Part shown: piece by piece, positions 59,675 to 64,000 of the stretch
Numbering within the stretch: the stretch's first letter is position 1
Layout: each line of letters begins with the position of its first letter
Assembly (NCBI GenBank): GCA_002007465.1
Contig: LNAC01000278.1
Location: 1,464,333-1,528,332, forward strand
DNA: 64,000 nucleotides
DNA from: Ailurus styani
Taxonomy: Eukaryota > Chordata > Mammalia > Carnivora > Ailuridae
Direction: 5' to 3'
The notes under the pieces: model-generated
Databases searched by the model: none
Seen by the model: only the letters and a program-made list of their open reading frames with translations
What the model was told of the DNA's origin: nothing
Made by a program: the position numbers and the translations under genes

Positions 59675-60098
59675 TTTATTAATGTTTGTTTTATTTTTAT
59701 TTTTAATTTAATTTTTTAGAAAGATTTTATTTATTTGAGAGATAGAGAAAGAGAGAGAGAGAGTGCACACATGTGTGGGGGCAGGGACAGAGAAGGAGAG
59801 AGAATCTTAAGCCGACTCCATGCTGAGGGGGAAGCCTGACACGGGGCTTGACCTCAGGACCCTGAGATCATGACCAGAGTCTAATGCTTAACCAACTGAG
59901 CCACCCAGGTGCCCCTTAATGTTTGTTTTATAAGAGCACCTTCGATTTCCTTATTGGATTATTTACACATTTTTTACTCTTCGTCACCAATAATTCTCAG
60001 GACCTGCAGAAGCCTTTACAATAAACATGTAGTTTTTTCTACTCCAAATATAATAACGTGGTTGACTGCAAAATTCTAAAGAAGTAAGTTGTCATTTG
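59675..60098 (-). other. ALG14: Probable ALG14 3' UTR with candidate poly(A) signals
   Basis: The sequence follows the ALG14 stop codon on the minus strand. The first ~180 nt contain neither AATAAA nor ATTAAA. Minus-strand AATAAA appears first inside a SINE oriented with the gene (59735-59730 and 59731-59726), again at the SINE junction (59695-59690), and then in older flanking DNA at 59680-59675. The last is the likeliest ancestral signal. The true 3' end is not proven. Confidence 0.45.
59695..59915 (-). mobile_element. SINEC, older, in the ALG14 3' UTR
   Basis: Reverse-complement head 'aactgagccacccaggtgcc'. Perfect 16-bp duplication ttaatgtttgttttat (59679-59694 / 59916-59931). It has the same orientation as ALG14, so its tail supplies AATAAA on the sense strand. 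Confidence 0.93.
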
Positions 60099-60329
60099 TC
60101 AAACAATTCGCCCGAGGTACACAGACTTGGGATACTTCTCCTTAAGAGCCGGCCACTGAACAATGAAGTAATCGGAGAGGTGAAACAGAATCTTTCCGGA
60201 CAGGGATAAATGTTCTACTCGGCAGATGCTTTCAACATAGACAATGATCACTTTCTTTATTCCTAGTATCCCAAGGAGAAGGGCAGATATGCAGATAGGA
60301 ACACATGTTCCTGGTCCGTTACACAACAC
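60099..60329 (-). CDS. ALG14: ALG14, last coding exon (UDP-GlcNAc transferase subunit)
   Basis: On the minus strand a pyrimidine tract ending in AAG (AG at 60331-60330) precedes GTG TTG TGT, then 76 codons and TGA at 60101-60099. The peptide starts VLCNGPGTCVPIC, passes through IIVYVESICRVE and ends YPKSVYLGRIV, which is the C-terminal third of mammalian ALG14 (about 216 residues in human, so roughly residues 141-216). ALG14 is anchored in the ER membrane and recruits the catalytic subunit ALG13 to its cytosolic face; together they add the second GlcNAc to dolichol-PP-GlcNAc in N-glycan precursor synthesis (family knowledge). The frame is intact with no stops or frameshifts and the differences from human are conservative, so the gene looks functional. 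The exon begins in phase 0. The upstream exons lie beyond the right edge. Confidence 0.96.
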   Translation of the reverse strand: MLCNGPGTCVPICISALLLGILGIKKVIIVYVESICRVEHLSLSGKILFHLSDYFIVQWPALKEKYPKSVYLGRIV

Positions 60330-60484
60330 CTTAAAAAAAAAAAAAAATTGAAGGCCAAGTTAACATAACACCAAGCTAAACAAGGCATTTAAAATGAAAA
60401 ACAGTCACATCTTAGAGGGGATTTTTTATTATTCTAAGCCTTGAATTATTCCGTGTCAAGATCTAGTATGCAGCAAACCCATGC

Positions 60485-60640
60485 ACTCAGGAGCCAGGCA
60501 GGGCTGTGTTGCTGACTCTCCTGCTTATCAACTGTGTGGCTTGGGGCAAATAGCTTAACTTCTCTGGGCCTGAGTGGCATGCCCTGTGCTACCAGAGGTG
60601 TCAAGCTCAGGGCCTGGTGCTCAGCCAGTGTTCACGGGAC
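60485..60640 (+). repeat. MIR fragment
   Basis: 'tcaactgtgtggcttggggc', 'agcttaacttctctgggcct'. In ALG14 intron 3. Confidence 0.65.
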
Positions 60641-60823
60641 GCATGTGTGCTGCTCTTCTCCAGATGTTTGGTGGATCTTGAATGTCACACAGAAACACAA
60701 AAGACTAATAAAGTCAGCTATGAGTCATTGTTTTCTCACGTATCAACTTGTTCTTGTTGATTTTTTAAAATAATCTAACAGTTGGAGCACTGACATGTAA
60801 GATATAGAAGAAAATGTCTTTAA

Positions 60824-61012
60824 GATTTTTTTTTTTTAATATGACAGAGAAGAGAGAGAGATTACAAGGAGGCAGAGAGGCAGGCAGAGAGAGAGGAGGA
60901 AGCAGGCTCCCCGCTGAGCAGAGAGCCCGACGCGGGCCTCGATCCCAGGACCCCGGGATCATGACCTGAGCCGAAGGCAGAGGCTTTAACCCACTGAGCC
61001 ACCCAGGCGCCC
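60824..61012 (-). mobile_element. SINEC, young
   Basis: Full-length; duplication agaaaatgtctttaa (60809-60823 / 61013-61027). In ALG14 intron 3, sense to the gene. Confidence 0.94.
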
Positions 61013-61436
61013 AGAAAATGTCTTTAAATGATTATGTAGAGTGTCTCTGTGGGATATAGAAACATTTGAGGAGTTCAATTCAACATATGGGATATTTGAG
61101 AGAAGGCTACGAAACGAATGAGATTTTTTCCTCCAGAAAATTTAATCTGTGCTTGTGGTCCAGAAAATTTAATGCTTTTGAATTCTGCTAATTTTTATAG
61201 AAAACCACTTATAGAAAGCAACAATTTAGTTGGCAAAAACAAGAGAAATAAAAATTCAACTCCTAGAGCAACTGAAAAGAATTTTAGAAGTCTTCTAAGA
61301 AAATGAGAGGAAAACTATTTCACACAATTGTTGGTAAGGTAATTTATTATTACTTTCAGAGAAAAAAGTATTTGCACAAACATCTTAATCATATGCTCGT
61401 ACTGATCGACTGAATTAGTAAAACCTAACAAAGCAT

Positions 61437-61562
61437 TTTTTTAAGTAGGCTCCATACCTAGTGTGGAATCTGAGCTGGGGCTTGAACTCACGACCCTGAG
61501 ATGAAGACCTGAGCTGAGATCAAGAGTTGGACGCCTAAGCGACTGAGCCACCCAGGTGCCCC
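61437..61562 (-). mobile_element. SINEC, short old form
   Basis: Reverse-complement head 'gcgactgagccacccaggtg', with 'ggggcttgaactcacgac'. Confidence 0.8.
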
Positions 61563-61960
61563 TTTAATTCCACAAATGAAAAAACAAGAGATTTGTGGTT
61601 GTCTATGTATGCCTGTTGGGCATTATCTACAATGTCACATGATCTTCCCAGCACAATGTCCACAAAACTTGTCAGACATCAGAGAATCTTAGAGTTGAAA
61701 GGGTCCCCAGATACACTGCCCCACCATCTTGGCATTTCAGATTCTCCTGTATGGACAGACATTCTGAGGGCTGTAAGACACGGCCAGGGCTCTTACGGGT
61801 TTGATAAGGGTAGGTAGGCTACGCCCTTCCTGGAGGGGTGACCACCTGGTACACCATTCACAGTACTTTGGGAAGAGAGAAGGTAGCCTGCGTCAGGTGT
61901 GAACCAATCTTTTTTGTGCCTTCCTTTAAGTGTCTATCTACAATTTAACCCCCTGTCTTT

Positions 61961-62159
61961 TTTTTTTTTTTTTTTTTATTCATTTGACACAGAGAGAGAG
62001 ATTATAAGTAGTCAGAGAGGCAGGCAGAGACAGAGGAGAGAGGAGAAAGCAGGCTCCCCGCTGAGCAGAGAGCCCGATGTGGGCCTCGATCCCAGGACCC
62101 TGGGATCATGACCTGAGCCGAAGGCAGCGGCTTTAACCCACTGAGCCACCCAGGCGCCC
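61961..62159 (-). mobile_element. SINEC, young
   Basis: Full-length; perfect 15-bp duplication taaccccctgtcttt (61946-61960 / 62160-62174). Confidence 0.95.
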
Positions 62160-62394
62160 TAACCCCCTGTCTTTATGAAGAATTTTTGTTCAGTTTTTCT
62201 TGAATTACCAGCTACTAAGCTGCTTTTCAGACTAGTCTTCTTTAATCCCTATTGAGTTGCCCTTATAACCTTTCTTCACAGACCCTCAAGGCAGAGAACT
62301 AGAAAGAAAATGGGACTGAGAGTCAGAACAGGGTTCAACCAGCTTGGGCAACAACAGTAATGAGAGTCACCGCCTCAGCTCTCACCACCACTCT

Positions 62395-62565
62395 TTATCA
62401 ACAACTCACTGTGGCCAGGAACTGTACTAAACATTTCACATGCATTATTTCAACTACTCCTCACAGCAATCATTTGAGACAAGTTTTATTGTCCTTGTTG
62501 TAGAAAAGGAAACTGAGGCACAGAGAGATTGGGCAAGTTACCTTATCATGTATTTAGGAATGGAG
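62395..62565 (-). repeat. MIR fragment
   Basis: 'ggaactgtactaaacatttc', 'gtagaaaaggaaactgaggc', 'acagagagattgggcaagtt'. A SINE follows directly. Confidence 0.75.
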
Positions 62566-62568
62566 GAG

Positions 62569-62787
62569 TTCTTTTTTTAAAATTATTTTTTAAAGATTTA
62601 TTGATTTGAGAGAGAGAGCGAAAGAGCACAGTGGGGAGGGGCAGAGGAAAAGAGAGAGAGAATCTGGAGCAGACTCCCTGCTAAGCATGAAGCCTGATGC
62701 GGGGCTCAATATCATGACCCTGAGATAGTGACCTGAGCAGAAATCATGAATTGGATGCTTAACCGACTGGGCCACCCAGGCGCCCCT
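62569..62787 (-). mobile_element. SINEC, older
   Basis: Reverse-complement head 'ccgactgggccacccaggcg'. Perfect 12-bp duplication ggaatggaggag (62557-62568 / 62788-62799). Confidence 0.92.
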
Positions 62788-62998
62788 GGAATGGAGGAGG
62801 TCTAGTGCTTCAGTCCCTTTTTCTCCTGTGACTCAGTTACCATATACACAGGGAGACTGGACTAAATGACCTTCCCTGTCAGCTACATGATTCTTTTTTT
62901 AATTCTATGACTTTAATCTGCCTCTAGTGTTGTCTTATGCCTAAATTACAAGATTGTTCTGAATCCTTTCAGGGTTTAGAATTCTAAAAATCCTATTA

Positions 62999-63190
62999 AT
63001 GCAAGGTTTCTCAATAGTGGCATTATTGACATTTTGGACAGGATAATTTTTCATTGTGGTGGCCTGTCCTGCGCATTGTAGGATGTCTAATATCATCCCT
63101 GGCCTCTACCCACAAGATTCCAGTAGTCAAGACAATTAAGAATGTCTCCAGGCATTGCCAAATGTTTCCAGTGGAGAACCACCCCATTAA
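62999..63190 (+). mobile_element. hAT-like MITE (MER5/MER20-type)
   Basis: It reads 'tttctcaatagtggcatta...attgtaggatgtctaatatc...catccctggcctctaccca...tggagaaccac', a well-known mammalian non-autonomous hAT pattern with near-inverted ends. The exact family is not certain. It lies in ALG14 intron 3. Confidence 0.55.
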
Positions 63191-63415
63191 TGTATTTCCT
63201 AAACCCGGATTATTTGTTGCTTTTCTCAATCTTTTTTTCCACTGTACAGAAGAAAAGAAAATCTACAGCTAAAAAATAATGTAAAGATTACTTGTTGGGG
63301 CTTCAACGTCACAAAATATTGTCGTGTTGGTTGCCTTTAAAAAATGTACATATCCACATGTGTTCATCTCACTGTCTGGATATACAAACTGTGAACACTC
63401 TGACAGAAATGTCTG

Positions 63416-63629
63416 GGGCGCCTGGGTGGCTCAGTGGGTTAATGCCTCTGCTTTCGGCTCAGGTCATGATCTCAGGGTCCTGGGATCGAGGCCCGCATCG
63501 GGCTCCCTGCTCAGCGGGGAGCCTGCTTCCCCCTCTCTCTCTCTGCCTGCCTCTCTGCCTCCTTGTGATCTCTCTCCCTCTGTGAAATAAATAAATAAAA
63601 TCTTTAAAAAAAAAAAAAAAAAAAAAAAA
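63416..63629 (+). mobile_element. SINEC, young subfamily, long A tail
   Basis: Almost identical to the copy at 4167 ('ttaatgcctctgctttcgg', 'ctctgtgaaataaata') with an uninterrupted A tail of about 25. Perfect 11-bp duplication agaaatgtctg (63405-63415 / 63630-63640). Confidence 0.95.
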
Positions 63630-64000
63630 AGAAATGTCTGTATACAGGCAGGGAAATGACTGGGGATTGGTGGGAGATATATTAGCAACCTGCTATAGAT
63701 CAGAAGCAGAGACTGTTAAGATAAAAGTCAAAGTTAAGGGTATTCATTTGTTTATCTCTGTCATATCTCTACTTTGAAGCACCTTACTATAAAAGTCCTA
63801 GGTACGATAAAACCACAAATCAGCTATTTTAAAAAGGGCAAATTAATCTCAAGGAAAATTTAGGCTAAGGAAAGTTATTTCTAGTTAACCACAGATTTTA
63901 ACTCTGAGTTTTACAGAAGCCAAGGCAAAAAAATTAAAAGATTGTGGATTACGGCGTTTCCGCTATTTAATGAAGCAGATCAGAAATACTTATTCCAAGC

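Larger units (their letters stand above)
60330..64000 (-). other. ALG14: ALG14 intron 3 (partial)
   Basis: This runs from the acceptor (AAG, with a T-rich tract of about 14 T on the minus strand) to the right edge. No further ALG14 exon was recognised. It holds five SINEs, two MIR fragments and a hAT-like MITE. Confidence 0.8.

Overview
This window is nuclear DNA from a caniform carnivore, most likely a mustelid. The main evidence is about 40 tRNA-Lys-derived SINEC elements. The youngest carry the head 'gcgcctgggtggctcagtg' followed by 'ggttaaagc', a form I associate with weasels and relatives rather than dog or cat. A few older copies have the 'cagttaag...' and 'ctcccactccccctgc' form seen across bears, seals and mustelids. 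The species call rests on memory of these subfamilies; no search was run.

Only two protein-coding exons could be recognised, both on the minus strand. The first coding exon of CNN3 (calponin 3) is at 8927-8983, inside a CpG island (about 8220-9870) that is broken by a 106-base assembly gap (9301-9406). CNN3 intron 1 fills everything from 8926 to the left edge, so the remaining CNN3 exons lie outside. The last coding exon of ALG14 (ER membrane anchor of the second GlcNAc transferase of N-glycan synthesis) is at 60099-60329; its intron 3 fills the right end. The order CNN3 then ALG14, both on the minus strand and separated by roughly 50 kb, matches the human 1p21 neighbourhood as I remember it. 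The two genes have no known functional link.

Region by region: 1-8926 is CNN3 intron 1, with eight SINEs, several MIRs and a CpG-dense patch at the extreme left edge. From 8220 to 9870 is the CNN3 promoter and CpG island. From 9900 to 59670 is intergenic DNA made of SINEs, MIR and L2 fragments, five old L1 fragments, two LTRs of one family (14516-14992 and 20743-21287), a TIR-bearing DNA element (20015-20328), and a degenerate class I endogenous retrovirus (about 40934-46890). The retrovirus relic has a recognisable tRNA-Arg primer binding site and hosts a 3'-truncated 7SL RNA retropseudogene with target-site duplications and no poly(A) tail. From 59675 to 60098 is the probable ALG14 3' UTR, interrupted by a SINE. 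From 60330 to 64000 is ALG14 intron 3 with five SINEs and a hAT-like MITE.

No previously undescribed coding system was found. The observations most worth checking are the tailless 7SL copy, the retroviral primer binding site, the SINE inside the ALG14 3' UTR, the promoter gap, and the recent SINE insertions with intact duplications. Repeat family names are given only where the consensus was recognisable by eye.
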